Of a stretch of DNA of 64,000 nucleotides, positions 42,307 through 51,527 are shown in pieces. The translations under genes and the position numbers were made by a program. The DNA comes from Spirochaetaceae bacterium (GTDB lineage Bacteria > Myxococcota_A > UBA9160 > UBA4427): positions 248,001-312,000 of the forward strand of contig JACKFD010000007.1 of assembly GCA_020632655.1 (NCBI GenBank), in the 5' to 3' direction. Every line of letters starts with the position of its first letter. Positions within the stretch are counted from its first letter, which is position 1. The notes under the pieces are model-generated. The model ran no database searches, was not told where the DNA came from, and worked only from the letters and a program-made list of their open reading frames with translations.

Positions 42307-45300
42307 CTAGCCCTGCCTTTCGTAGATCTCGTCGACGTACTCGCCGGGGTCGATGCGCACGATCGCCCCCGTCGGACACGACGCCACGCACGCCGCCCGC
42401 GCCGCGCCGCTCTTCTTCGCCGGCAGCTCGCGACAGAGGTCGCATTTCACGGCCTTCTTGATCGCAGCCGCTCCGCCCTCGTCGGCCTTCGCGTGCGCCC
42501 CGTCGTCCTTCTTCGCGCGCGTCGGGAAGAGCAGCCGCATCAGCAGGCCCGGCCCCGGATCGAGGTCGACCTTCGCCATCTTGATCACGCCGTAGGGACA
42601 GTAGGCCTCGCAGTTCCCGCACCCGATGCAGGTCTCGTCGTCGATCCAGACCTCGCCGTTCGGATCGCGGTTGAGCGCGTCCGGCGGGCAGTCCGTCATG
42701 CACTTGGGGTTCTCGCAGTGCTGACAGGCCGTGGGCAGATGGAGCGCGCTGCCCGCGCTCGTCATGTAGGTCGCGCCAGCCTCGCGATTCAGCCGCGAGA
42801 CGCCGCCATGGGTCTCCGCGCAGGCCTTCTCGCAGTTGTCGCAACGGACGCAGAGCGTCTCGTCGATCATCAGCAGGTCGGTCGCTTCCTTCCCGCCCGC
42901 CTTCTGCAGCCACATCATCGTCCCGCGGCCGTGCTGGCGTCGCGCGTCGGCGATGATGAAGGCCTGCTCCTTGCGCTCGAGGTACTCGCGGATCTCGCGC
43001 TGACTCGCGAGCAGCTCGCGGATCACGTCGACCGGAAAACGAACCGTCTCGCAGTCGACGCCCGCCCGCGCCGTCGACGAGCGCCGCCGGCCCGGATGCA
43101 GCACGGCCATCTCGCCGATCGTCGAGCCCGCCCGGATCGAGTCGATCTGTTCCTCGACGCCCTCGTGCTTCTTGAAGATCTCGGCCGTGCCCCGACGCAC
43201 GAGGTGCAGCCCGTCCGGCTCGTCCCCCTCGGCGAAGAGGACCGAGCCCGCGCGATGCATCAACGTCTCCGAGCCGTCGGCGAGACGCTTGCGCACCTCC
43301 GCCGGGAGCCCCGGGAAGAGCGAGGCGAGCGCCGACACGACGTAGGCCGCGTCGATCACGCGCTTCACGTCCTCGACCGAGCGCAAGAGCTTCGTCACCG
43401 AGTTGCGCGGCGACTCGATCAGGATGCATCGGCTCGTCGTCGTGACCGTCTCGCCGCGACGGCGTCCCGAGATCAGCCCGTCCTCGCCGAAGAACTGCCC
43501 GGCGCCCCGGGTCGCGCGACGCTCGGGGCGCCGCTCCTCGGGCACGGTCGGATCCGTGCCGTCCAGATGGACGAGCTCGACCTCGCCCTCGAGGATCGAG
43601 AAGAAGGTGTTGTCGAAGTCCGCACGGCGATAGATCACGGTCCCCGGCGCCTCGACCCGGATCGTCGACTCGAAGATCAGCTGCCGCAGCTGCACCGAGG
43701 TGAGCGGCTCGAGCACGGGCACGCTCGACTGGATCCGCGTGAGCCAGCCGCTCACGTCGCCGCCCACCTCCCGGAACTTCTCCGCGAGGACGGGCTCGTC
43801 CGCCGGCTTCACGGGCGAGCCGAGGATGTGCTCGACGACCTCGAAGCCCTGGTTCATGCAGTTCTTGATCAGCGGATAGCCGACCAGCGCACCGACCATG
43901 TAGATGCCCGGCACGTTCGACTCGTACTGGTCCGAGACGTCGGGAATCGCCTCCTTGTCCGTGCTCGGGAAGGTGATGCCGATCGACTCGAGGAAGTCCC
44001 GGGGCGGGGTCGCGCCGAGGCGGCCGATGACCAGATCACACTCGACCTTCACCTCGGCGCCGTCCTTCGTCTTGAAGACGGCGCCGTCGGGCTCGAAGCG
44101 GTCGACGCTGGCGTTCGTGAGGTACTGGATCTCGCCGCCCTTGATCTTCGCTTCGACGGCGGCCTTGTTCATCGGCTTCGCGCGATCGATCTCGTCGCGG
44201 CGGTTGACGATCGTGACCTCGTTGCCGTTCTCCGCGAGCGCGATCGCGTTCTCGATGCCCGCGTCGCCCACGCCGACGACGACTACGCGCTTGTCCTCGA
44301 AGGCCCTCGGGTCGTCGAGCTGATAGGTCACCCAGGGCTGGTCGTCGCCGGGCACGCCGAATTTCCGCAGGTCGCCCTGCACGCCGATCGAGAGCACGAT
44401 ATGCGTCGCCTCGATCGTGCGGGCGCCGTTCCGGTCGCGCGCGGAGATCTGGAAGGCGCCCTTCTGCCCGCGGATGGCGAGGATCTCGCAAGCCTCGACG
44501 AGGTTCGTGCCGGCGTTCCGAACGGCCTCGGCCCACCAGTCGATCACCTGCTCCCGGACGGCCGGCTCGAAGGTCATGCGCAGATCCGCCTGCAGCGGCA
44601 GCTGCGGCGGCTCGGCCATCACGAACTTGCCCTTCTGGTACTTGACGATCGTGTCGGCCAGGACCGAACGCTCGTAGAGGGCGTGCTCGATCCCGCGCTC
44701 GGCCGCGCGCACGCCGGCGGCGATGCCGGCGGGACCGGCACCGATGATGGCGAGCTTGATCGTCGTCGGGTCGGGCGCGGGACCGGGGGTCGAGACGGGG
44801 CGCGGCACGCGGGTCGACTCGCGGGCGGGCGGTGCGGGCGGCGGCGGGGCCGCCGGCTGCGGTGCACGCGGAGCCGGCGGAGGTGGCGCGGCCGGCGCGG
44901 GTGCACGAGTAGCGGGCGGCGGCGGCGCAGGGGGCTTCGGCGGCGGGGCCGAGGGCGGTGGAGCAGGTACCGCGACGGGAGCGACGGGGACCTCCGGCGC
45001 CGGCGGAGCGGGACGCGGCGGGGACTCTTCGGCGGCGGGCGGAGCGGGACGCGGCGGGGGCGACACTTCGGCGGCCGGCGGAGCGGGACGCGGCGGGGGC
45101 GGCACTTCGGCGGCCGGCGCGGTGGGACGCGGCGGGGACTCTTCGGCGGGTGGTGCGGACGCGACCTCCCGTTCCGGCGTCGCCGGTGTTCGCGTCCCGA
45201 CGCGTGTCGCGGCCTCGCGGGCCGCGAGATCCTCGATCTTCACACGCAGGGTGACGCGGTCGGCGAGCTGGATCTCCTCGCCGCCCCGAAGGACACGACG

Positions 45301-45540
45301 CTCGGCGATCTCGACGCCATCGACGAGCGTGCGGTTGACCTGGCTCCTGTGCACGAGGACGAGGTCCTCGCCCTCCCAGACGACCTCGGCATGGAGCCGG
45401 GAGATGCTCTGATCGGGCAGCTGGACGTCGCAGGCGAGGCCGCGTCCGAGCGTCGTCGACGTCGGACCGATCTCGAAGACCTGCCCGGCGCGTTCGGGCA
45501 GCCCCCCCATCACGGTCAACGTCGCTCGCTTCGACAACAT
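42307..45540 (-). CDS. FHA / FAD-NAD(P) oxidoreductase / double cNMP-binding / four [4Fe-4S] fusion protein
   Basis: The protein has 1077 residues and no signal peptide. FHA domain 8-105 is intact (TLGRG, SISRLHAEV, NRTLVDG). A Pro/Ala linker (120-258) follows. The flavin disulfide-reductase-like domain (262-575) has AIIGAGPAGIAAG for FAD and VVVGVGDAGIENA for NAD(P), but no CXXC redox pair. Two cyclic-nucleotide-binding domains follow (about 610-715 with FFGEDGL, and 745-855 with TIGEMAVLHPGRRRSSTARA). The ferredoxin part (890-1060) has Cys groups CVRCDNCEKAC, CQHCENPKC, CIGCGNCEAYC and CDLC/CVASC for four clusters. It is probably the cytosolic entry point that moves electrons from NAD(P)H to the membrane partner. 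A GTG at 45582 is an alternative start. Confidence 0.88.
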   Translation of the reverse strand: MLSKRATLTVMGGLPERAGQVFEIGPTSTTLGRGLACDVQLPDQSISRLHAEVVWEGEDLVLVHRSQVNRTLVDGVEIAERRVLRGGEEIQLADRVTLRVKIEDLAAREAATRVGTRTPATPEREVASAPPAEESPPRPTAPAAEVPPPPRPAPPAAEVSPPPRPAPPAAEESPPRPAPPAPEVPVAPVAVPAPPPSAPPPKPPAPPPPATRAPAPAAPPPPAPRAPQPAAPPPPAPPARESTRVPRPVSTPGPAPDPTTIKLAIIGAGPAGIAAGVRAAERGIEHALYERSVLADTIVKYQKGKFVMAEPPQLPLQADLRMTFEPAVREQVIDWWAEAVRNAGTNLVEACEILAIRGQKGAFQISARDRNGARTIEATHIVLSIGVQGDLRKFGVPGDDQPWVTYQLDDPRAFEDKRVVVVGVGDAGIENAIALAENGNEVTIVNRRDEIDRAKPMNKAAVEAKIKGGEIQYLTNASVDRFEPDGAVFKTKDGAEVKVECDLVIGRLGATPPRDFLESIGITFPSTDKEAIPDVSDQYESNVPGIYMVGALVGYPLIKNCMNQGFEVVEHILGSPVKPADEPVLAEKFREVGGDVSGWLTRIQSSVPVLEPLTSVQLRQLIFESTIRVEAPGTVIYRRADFDNTFFSILEGEVELVHLDGTDPTVPEERRPERRATRGAGQFFGEDGLISGRRRGETVTTTSRCILIESPRNSVTKLLRSVEDVKRVIDAAYVVSALASLFPGLPAEVRKRLADGSETLMHRAGSVLFAEGDEPDGLHLVRRGTAEIFKKHEGVEEQIDSIRAGSTIGEMAVLHPGRRRSSTARAGVDCETVRFPVDVIRELLASQREIREYLERKEQAFIIADARRQHGRGTMMWLQKAGGKEATDLLMIDETLCVRCDNCEKACAETHGGVSRLNREAGATYMTSAGSALHLPTACQHCENPKCMTDCPPDALNRDPNGEVWIDDETCIGCGNCEAYCPYGVIKMAKVDLDPGPGLLMRLLFPTRAKKDDGAHAKADEGGAAAIKKAVKCDLCRELPAKKSGAARAACVASCPTGAIVRIDPGEYVDEIYERQG

Positions 45541-45677
45541 CCGCCCCTTCGACGCGTCCGCGCCGACCTCGGCCCCCGCCACGGACGGGACCTAACAGAT
45601 CCCGTCCGATCGAGCGCCGCACTCGACCGAGGCCACGCTCGTTCGCCGCCGCGCGAGGCGCACGAGAGGCCCGCGCG

Positions 45678-45705
45678 AGTCTACGCCAGTGACCTCGTCG
45701 AACAA
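45678..45705 (-). promoter_or_regulatory. Predicted promoter of the electron-transfer operon
   Basis: On the minus strand TTGTTC (45705-45700) and TAGACT (45683-45678) are separated by 16 bp, a good housekeeping-sigma -35/-10 pair. The leader to the first start codon (45582 or 45540) would be about 90-130 nt. This is the best promoter match in the window. Confidence 0.55.
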
Positions 45706-46191
45706 TGGTGATCGCCCGGGACGGCGACCCGGCTCGACGCCTCCGGATCCCGCGCCGCAGCCGTCGCAGGACGCTGCCCGGTCGCCCCGGCGCCGCGACG
45801 CGCACAGCCTGGGACCACCCGATGCGTGCCACGAAGCCGACCCCCGGTACCACCCGACCCCGCGGCGACGGACGGCGCGCGGTGCGACTCGAGCGGGCCG
45901 GGTCCGACGCGCAGCCCACCGGCATCGCCCCCGCACGACGGCACGACCCCACGTCCCACTCCTGAACACCGCGCGCCCGGGACGGAACCCGGCGCCTCCT
46001 GCAGCGCAGTCCGCTCCGCCGTGACGCGCGAGGAAGCGACCGGACCCGCGACGCGCTGCGCCCGGCCAGGAGAGCGACATGTGGCCATTTCCCTTCGATT
46101 CGATGCCGCTCAGACCTCAAGCCTCCCCGGCGAAGAACCGATTTCCCTCCCGAATTCACGCCCTTGCACGGCCTAGAGGGAAGCCCCCTAC
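45706..46191. other. Divergent intergenic region, about 490 bp, without a supported gene
   Basis: This lies between the predicted operon promoter and the ExeA-like gene. All frames give Arg/Pro/Thr-rich sequence without domains, and no strong hairpin is seen. The last 110 bp (from about 46080) are less GC-rich (CATTTCCCTTCGATTCG) and may contain the promoter of the ATPase gene; I cannot place its boxes. Confidence 0.4.
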
Positions 46192-48132
46192 GTGTCCGCC
46201 TACCTGAAGTTCTTCGAGCTCCAGCAGTCCCCCTTCGACAGCCGCGCGCAGTCGAAGCTGGTGCTCGGGACGCGGGCGTTGCGCGACGCCTTCGCGGCGA
46301 TCTCGGCGGGTCTCGACGAGGGCTCGTCGCGGGTCTGCGTGAGCGGGGGCCGCGGGCTCGGCAAGACGACCCTCGCCCGGGCGCTGCCCAAGCTGCTCGG
46401 CGATCGCGCGCGGGTGGCCATCGTCCCGGACCCGAGCGTGCCCTGGGAGTCGTTGCGCCAACCGATCGCCCGACAATGGGGCGTGGCGTCGGGCGGACTC
46501 GCTCGTCGGGCGCTCGCGCAAGCCAGCCGCGATCGACGCCTCGTGCTCGTGATCGATCAGGCGGAGCGCGCGACCGAGGAGTTCCTCGACCATCTCGACG
46601 TCGTGCTGAGCTACCGCAGCGAGCAGGACGAACCGATCGTGCAGAGCGTCCTGCTCGCTCGTCTCGCGACGGACGCCGAAGCGGGGCGCGCCGAGCCGGT
46701 GCCCCTGCTCTGGTGGCTCGATCGGATCCAGACGCTCCAGCTGACCTTCGAGCCGCTTCCGCGAGCGGGCGTCGAGTCCTACGTCGCGCGCCATCTCGCG
46801 CGCGCGGGCTGGCAGGGCGGCGACCTCTTCACGGTCGGCGCGTGTCATGCGATCCACGAGTACACGGGCGGCATCCCCGGCGAGGTCTCCGCCCTGTGCG
46901 AGCGACTGCTCGACCTGGCCGCCACGGAGGACCTGCGCGAGATCGACGAGGACTTCGTTCGGGCCTGCTGCGAGCCGGAGGCGGACGGGTCGCCGAGCGA
47001 TGTGGTGGACGCGAGCGAGCCGGATCGCGCGGTCGAGGACGCGACGCCCGCGCGGAGCCCGGTTCGAGACGCGATCGCCGACGAGGGCGATCCATCGACG
47101 CGTCCGCGTGCGAGCGCGGCGGACGCCCTCGCGGCCGCGATGGTCGCCGAGATGATGGAGGAGGCCGCGGGCGCTCGCGCGTCGGCGACCCCCGTCGTCG
47201 ACTCCCCTCCGAACGACGAGATCCTGCTCGACGACGAGGTCGCGGCGAGGGTCGACGCGCCCGAGACCACCAGCTCATCACCGCCTCGGCCCGCTGCGCC
47301 GCCGAAGCCCGACCTGCGTGGCGTCGACCCGATCGCGGCCGCCTTCGCACGCGCGCGCACAGACGGAGACGCGACGCCGGTCGACGTCGAAGAGGATGCC
47401 GATCCCCATCCCGCGTCCGAGACGCTCGCGAGTGCGAGGCCCGCAGAGCCGATCCCGCTGCGCGCGACCGATCCACGCGAAGAGGTCCGCGACGAGACCG
47501 ACGAGGACGCCGCACTCTCGGAGCTCGAGGCCTGGCTCTCCGCCCCGCCGAGCCCAGAGGAGCTGCGCGCGATCCGCGGCAGCTGGCTGCGCCGCAACCT
47601 GCGTCCCTTCCTGCTCGCCGCCGCGGCCGCGATCCTCGGCGGCGTCGGTCTCTCGCTCCTCGCCGGCGACGCGAGCGACGCACCCGACACGGAGGGCGAC
47701 GTCGGGCGCATCGCCGCCCGGTCGGACGCCCCACCCGCTTCCGATCGGGCGCCCGCCGCGACGCCGGGCATCGACCCCGAGACCGGCGCCCCCGCCCTCT
47801 TCGCAACCCCTTCACCCGGTGAGGCACCGCGCATGATCGTGCGCCTGCGCGGCCCCGTCTCCGAGCGACCGCCCGCCACGCCGACCCCGACGACGGACTC
47901 GACGCCCGCGCCCGCACGCGAGCCCAGCTGGGCCGGAACCGGCGGGCCCGGTCCGGCGATGGCCCAACGCGACACGCTGCCCGCCCCACGCACGCCCCTC
48001 GAAGCCCTCGCCCGCAGCGGAGAGGGCCCCTTGCGTCGCGTCGAGGACCTCGCACCGCCCGCCTCCCCGGCACCGGGCGAATACCCGGGTGCGGCCGAAG
48101 CGCGAACGACCGATACGCCCGACACCTTCTGA
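46192..48132 (+). CDS. ExeA/GspA-like AAA ATPase with transmembrane helix and long disordered segments
   Basis: The protein has 646 residues. The start, YLKFFELQQSPFDS, is the hallmark of ExeA/GspA and TniB-like ATPases. Walker A is SGGRGLGKTTL, Walker B LVLVIDQAER; sensor-type R-x-x-T-L-Q-L-T-F-E-P-L and YTGGIPGEVSALCERLL complete the AAA fold (about 1-265). An acidic disordered linker (about 265-460), a transmembrane helix (about 475-497, PFLLAAAAAILGGVGLSLLAG) and a Pro-rich periplasmic tail without a clear peptidoglycan-binding domain follow. ExeA with ExeB helps the type II secretin through the cell wall. No exeB is adjacent, so this may serve another envelope machine. The start is GTG with GAGGGAAG upstream. 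Confidence 0.82.
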   Translation: MSAYLKFFELQQSPFDSRAQSKLVLGTRALRDAFAAISAGLDEGSSRVCVSGGRGLGKTTLARALPKLLGDRARVAIVPDPSVPWESLRQPIARQWGVASGGLARRALAQASRDRRLVLVIDQAERATEEFLDHLDVVLSYRSEQDEPIVQSVLLARLATDAEAGRAEPVPLLWWLDRIQTLQLTFEPLPRAGVESYVARHLARAGWQGGDLFTVGACHAIHEYTGGIPGEVSALCERLLDLAATEDLREIDEDFVRACCEPEADGSPSDVVDASEPDRAVEDATPARSPVRDAIADEGDPSTRPRASAADALAAAMVAEMMEEAAGARASATPVVDSPPNDEILLDDEVAARVDAPETTSSSPPRPAAPPKPDLRGVDPIAAAFARARTDGDATPVDVEEDADPHPASETLASARPAEPIPLRATDPREEVRDETDEDAALSELEAWLSAPPSPEELRAIRGSWLRRNLRPFLLAAAAAILGGVGLSLLAGDASDAPDTEGDVGRIAARSDAPPASDRAPAATPGIDPETGAPALFATPSPGEAPRMIVRLRGPVSERPPATPTPTTDSTPAPAREPSWAGTGGPGPAMAQRDTLPAPRTPLEALARSGEGPLRRVEDLAPPASPAPGEYPGAAEARTTDTPDTF

Positions 48133-48133
48133 C

Positions 48134-48161
48134 TTGGAGTCTGCGATTCCGCATCTAAGCT
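48134..48161 (+). promoter_or_regulatory. Predicted promoter of the acyl-CoA dehydrogenase gene
   Basis: TTGGAG (48134-48139) and TAAGCT (48156-48161) are 16 bp apart, just after the ATPase stop codon, giving a leader of about 40 nt with GAGGAG before the ATG at 48208. Confidence 0.4.
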
Positions 48162-48207
48162 CGTCGCGCCGGAGGACCGGCACGACCTGCGCCCGAGGAG
48201 AAACGAC

Positions 48208-49947
48208 ATGAGTGCCTACATGGGAGACGTGATCCGTCTCTATCTCCGCGACCTCATCGATTGGGACTCGTACTTCAACTGGCGGAAGGGCGAAGACGGC
48301 GACCTCGAGGTCGATCGCGCCGCGCTCGAAGAGGTGCTCGAGACCGCAGCCGCGATCTGCGAGGAGCAGGAGCCGAAGCTGCGCGCGGGCTGGGAGCAGA
48401 TCGCGAAGCTCGAGAACGGCGAGGTCGTCTACCCGCCGCATATCGCCGAGACCCTCGACAAGCTGCGCGACGCGGGGCTGATCAGCTTCGGCGTGCGCGA
48501 GGAATACGGCGGCTTCGGGCTTCCGTCCTTCGTCGCGAACGTGATCCTGCAGATGGTGTCGCGCGCGGATGCGGGGCTCATGACGATCCTCGGTCTGCAG
48601 GCCGGCGTCGCCGAGGACATCCAGCAATACGCGAGCGAGGAGCTCAAGCAGCAGTACCTGCCGCGCTTCGCCTCGGGCGAGGTGATGGGAGCGATGGACC
48701 TGACCGAGCCCCAGGCGGGCTCGGACCTCGGCGCGATCCAGACCCGCGCGACCGAAGAGGGCGGCCGCTACTTCATCGACGGCAACAAGATCTTCATCAC
48801 GAACGGTGGCTGCGAGATCCATCTCGTGCTCGCCCGCGACCATGCGACCTTCGACCAGAGCAAGGGCACGACCAAGGGCCTCTCGCTCTATCTCGTGCCG
48901 CGCACACTGCCCTCGGGCGAGCGCAACGGCGTCGAGGTCACGCGCCTCGAGGACAAGCTCGGCATCCACGGCTCGCCGACCGCCGCGATCTCCTTCACCC
49001 GCGCCGAGGGCTGGCTCGTCGGCAAGCAGGGCGAGGGCTTCAAGGCGATGCTGTCGCTCATGAACAACGCGCGCCTCGGCGTCGCGGCCCAGGGCGTCGG
49101 CATCGCCGAAGCAGCCCTCAAGGTCGCACTCCAGTACGCCCGCGACCGCGTGCAGTTCGGCCAGCCGATCGCCGAGCAGCCTCTCATGAAGGACCGCCTC
49201 GCGCGCATGACCCTCGAGCTCGAGGGCAGCCGCGCCCTGCTCTACCGCGCCTGCGCGCTCGTCGACCAGAACCACGCGATCGAGATGGCACTCGGTCGGG
49301 CGGCGAAGGGCTCGGGCGAGCTCTCCGAGGCGGAGCAGGCCGAGCTCTCGAAGCTGCACGAGCGCAACGCCACGCGCATCCGACTGCTGACGCCGCTCGC
49401 CAAGTACATGGGCACCGAGGCCGCCGACGACATCTCGCGCGAGGCGATCCAGATCCACGGTGGCCTCGGCTTCATGGCCGAGTCCGAGGTCGGCAAGCTC
49501 CACAACGACGCCATCATCACGACGATCTACGAGGGCACGTCGGAGATCCAGGTCTCGTTCGCGCTCAAGGAGATCGGCAAGGGCGCCCTCGGCGTCGTCT
49601 TCGAGTCCCTCGAGCAGGAGCTCAAGGCCTTCGAGGATCCGAAGCTCAAGGAGCAGGCCGACAAGGTGCTCGAGGGCATGCAGCTGATCCTCGGCTCGGC
49701 CGGCGCGCTGCTCGCGGACTTCAGCTACGCGATGATGTCGGCGCAGTCGCTGGCCGAGGTCGTGGCGAGCGTGATCGCCGGAGCCGAGCTGCTCAAGCAG
49801 GCCCAGGTGGACCCGCGCCGCTTCGACCTCGCCGCGTCGTGGATCAGCCGTCGCATGAACGACCTCGAGAGCCGCTGCAAGCGGATCAAGGAAGGCTCGA
49901 AGGAGCGCCTCGGCCGCTGCGACGCGATCATCGGACTGAACGACTGA
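48208..49947 (+). CDS. Acyl-CoA dehydrogenase (long-form, FadE type)
   Basis: This 579-residue FAD enzyme carries out alpha,beta-oxidation of an acyl-CoA, the first step of beta-oxidation. The helical N-domain has SFGVREEYGGFGLPSF. The FAD/substrate middle domain has GAMDLTEPQAGSDLGAI and FITNGG. The C-domain has RLGVAAQGVGIAEAAL, RVQFGQPIAEQPLMKDRLARM, QIHGGLGFMAE and the catalytic base segment TTIYEGTSEIQ. It is about 180 residues longer than short-chain enzymes because of a C-terminal helical extension, as in FadE5/AcdB-like proteins. Electron acceptor would be ETF. Strong ribosome site (GAGGAG). It stands alone, but a TetR regulator and other CoA-linked genes lie in the next 10 kb. Confidence 0.93.
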   Translation: MSAYMGDVIRLYLRDLIDWDSYFNWRKGEDGDLEVDRAALEEVLETAAAICEEQEPKLRAGWEQIAKLENGEVVYPPHIAETLDKLRDAGLISFGVREEYGGFGLPSFVANVILQMVSRADAGLMTILGLQAGVAEDIQQYASEELKQQYLPRFASGEVMGAMDLTEPQAGSDLGAIQTRATEEGGRYFIDGNKIFITNGGCEIHLVLARDHATFDQSKGTTKGLSLYLVPRTLPSGERNGVEVTRLEDKLGIHGSPTAAISFTRAEGWLVGKQGEGFKAMLSLMNNARLGVAAQGVGIAEAALKVALQYARDRVQFGQPIAEQPLMKDRLARMTLELEGSRALLYRACALVDQNHAIEMALGRAAKGSGELSEAEQAELSKLHERNATRIRLLTPLAKYMGTEAADDISREAIQIHGGLGFMAESEVGKLHNDAIITTIYEGTSEIQVSFALKEIGKGALGVVFESLEQELKAFEDPKLKEQADKVLEGMQLILGSAGALLADFSYAMMSAQSLAEVVASVIAGAELLKQAQVDPRRFDLAASWISRRMNDLESRCKRIKEGSKERLGRCDAIIGLND

Positions 49948-50017
49948 TCCGCCGCCGTCGCGCGCCCGCCGTGCGACGCAGCACGAGCCCGATCACGAGC
50001 GCCGCCGGGAAGCCAGC

Positions 50018-50776
50018 CTACCCGGCGGCGCCTGGCGTCTGGCGCATCCACTCGCCGAGCGCGACGCCGACCGCCGCCTGCACGTTGTACGAAGGGATGA
50101 AGCCGGCCATCGGCACCCGCACGACCTCGTCGGCCGCGTCGAGCACGACGCGCGGCAGGCCCTCCGCCTCACTCCCCACGAGCAGCACGCAGGGCGCCGT
50201 CCAGTCGACCTCCCAGGGCGTCCGGTCGCCGCTCGTCTCGAGCGCGATCAGGCGGCGCCCGGCCTCCCGGGCGTGCCGCAGGAGCTCGGCGGCCGGCGCG
50301 CGCAGCACGGGGAGGTAGCGCTCCGCGTGCATCGACAGGCGCAGGGCCTCCTCGTAGGGCGCCTCCGCCCAGTCGTTCGCGAGCACGACCCCGGCGGCCC
50401 CCGCCGTCTCGACTGCGCGCAGCACGAAGCCGACGTTGCCCGGGTAGCGGAGTCCGACGAGACCGAGCACGAGGCCGCCCTCCGCCATCAGGGCCTCGAC
50501 CGATCCGGCGGCGGGTCCGGTCTGCAGCGCCAGGAGCTCCGGCGCATCGGCGTCGCCCGTCATCCGCTGCATCGCGCGCGCGGACTCGACGTGGACCCGC
50601 GCGCCCGAAGCCCGCGCGCGTTCGAGGAGGGCTGCCGCCTCGACGCCGATCTCGCCTTCGCGACGCAGTACGACGGCGATCCGCTCGTCCCGATCGAGCG
50701 CCGCACGAAGCGCGGCCAGGCTCTCGAGCCGACGGCGGCGCCTCATCGCCCGGCCCGCGCGCGAAGCCGTCGCCAT
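50018..50776 (-). CDS. SpoU/TrmH-family RNA 2'-O-methyltransferase
   Basis: The protein has 252 residues. The N-terminal substrate-binding part (about 1-90, Arg-rich start) is followed by the SPOUT knot: motif 1 RYPGNVGFVLRAVETAGAAGVVL (N and R conserved), motif 2 CVLLVGSEAEGLPRVVLDAAD and motif 3 VPMAGFIPSYNVQAAVGVAL. These bind AdoMet and methylate ribose of tRNA or 23S rRNA. The exact target (RlmB, TrmH or TsnR class) cannot be told. An ATG 10 codons in (50746) is an alternative start. The gene starts 23 bp after the stop of the TetR gene on the same strand, so they may be co-transcribed. Confidence 0.85.
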   Translation of the reverse strand: MATASRAGRAMRRRRRLESLAALRAALDRDERIAVVLRREGEIGVEAAALLERARASGARVHVESARAMQRMTGDADAPELLALQTGPAAGSVEALMAEGGLVLGLVGLRYPGNVGFVLRAVETAGAAGVVLANDWAEAPYEEALRLSMHAERYLPVLRAPAAELLRHAREAGRRLIALETSGDRTPWEVDWTAPCVLLVGSEAEGLPRVVLDAADEVVRVPMAGFIPSYNVQAAVGVALGEWMRQTPGAAG

Positions 50777-50798
50777 CGCTCGCCCGTACCCGGGCGCG

Positions 50799-51494
50799 TC
50801 AGTAGCGCCCGTCCGAACGGCGCGGGATCAGGTCCAGCAGGACCTGCAGGCTCGCCTGACGCTGCTCCGCGACGCGCGAGGAGGGGTCGAAGTAGGTCAG
50901 CAGGAAGTTGCCGTCGAGGGCGAGCAGGACGCTCCGCGCGATCGCGTCCGCGTCGAGGTGCGGCGGCACGATCTCGGTGATCGTCTCGGTCAGCGCGCTG
51001 CCGAAGCGGTTGTGCAGGTCGAGGACGACGCGGATCAGCCACTCGCGGAAGCTCGTGTGCTCGAGGGCCCAGCGAATGAAGCCGTCGACGTCGGCGCGGT
51101 GCTGGCCGATGAACGACTGGTAGAGCTCGACCTGCTCGCGCAGGCGCTTCTCGGGCGGAAGGCCCGAGAAGTCGCGTGCGAGGGAGACCCGGAAGGGCTC
51201 GCAGATCCGGTTGAAGCACTCGCGGAAGAGCGACTCCTTGTCGCTGAAATGCCAGAAGACGGTCGCCCGCGAGACCTCCGCCCGCTCCGCGACCTGGGCG
51301 ATCGTCGTGTTCTCGTAGCCGCGCGACAGGAAGAGCTCGCTCGCCGCGACGAGGATCCGCTCCTGGGTCGCAGCCTTCCCCGTCAGCGGCTCGTCGCTCG
51401 GGTCGACCAGGGCGTCGGGATCCGGGGCAGCCGTCTTCGTCGCGGGCCCGGGATCGTCCTCCCGGCTCGGCGCGTCCGAACTAACGTGACTCAC
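50799..51494 (-). CDS. TetR-family transcriptional regulator
   Basis: The protein has 231 residues. A disordered acidic start (about 1-38) precedes the TetR DNA-binding domain: ATQERILVAASELFLSRGYENTTIAQVAERAEVSRATVFWHFSDKE in order, with the helix-turn-helix at about 62-85. The ligand domain (about 95-231) is generic. The gene diverges from the PAS gene at 51.7 kb, and a TetR-type dyad (GAAC-N8-GTTC) lies between them. It sits among acyl-CoA and SDR genes, so an acyl-CoA or lipid effector is plausible but not shown. Autoregulation is likely from the divergent layout. Confidence 0.9.
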   Translation of the reverse strand: MSHVSSDAPSREDDPGPATKTAAPDPDALVDPSDEPLTGKAATQERILVAASELFLSRGYENTTIAQVAERAEVSRATVFWHFSDKESLFRECFNRICEPFRVSLARDFSGLPPEKRLREQVELYQSFIGQHRADVDGFIRWALEHTSFREWLIRVVLDLHNRFGSALTETITEIVPPHLDADAIARSVLLALDGNFLLTYFDPSSRVAEQRQASLQVLLDLIPRRSDGRY

Positions 51495-51527
51495 GGATGC
51501 TGCTCCTCGGGATCCAGGGACCCGGAG

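Noticed and set aside
44760..45190. Repetitive GC-rich block as a DNA repeat or mobile element
   Set aside because: It encodes the Pro/Ala linker of the fusion protein; the repetition reflects PAPPAAE-like protein repeats.
42493..45711. Plus-strand frame of about 1,070 codons opposite the FHA/FAD/cNMP/Fe-S gene
   Set aside because: His/Arg/Asp-rich antisense product without any domain; the opposite strand encodes five recognisable domains.
45705..45965. Small plus-strand frame in the divergent gap before the ExeA-like gene
   Set aside because: Arg/Pro-rich, no ribosome site, several overlapping frames of the same type.
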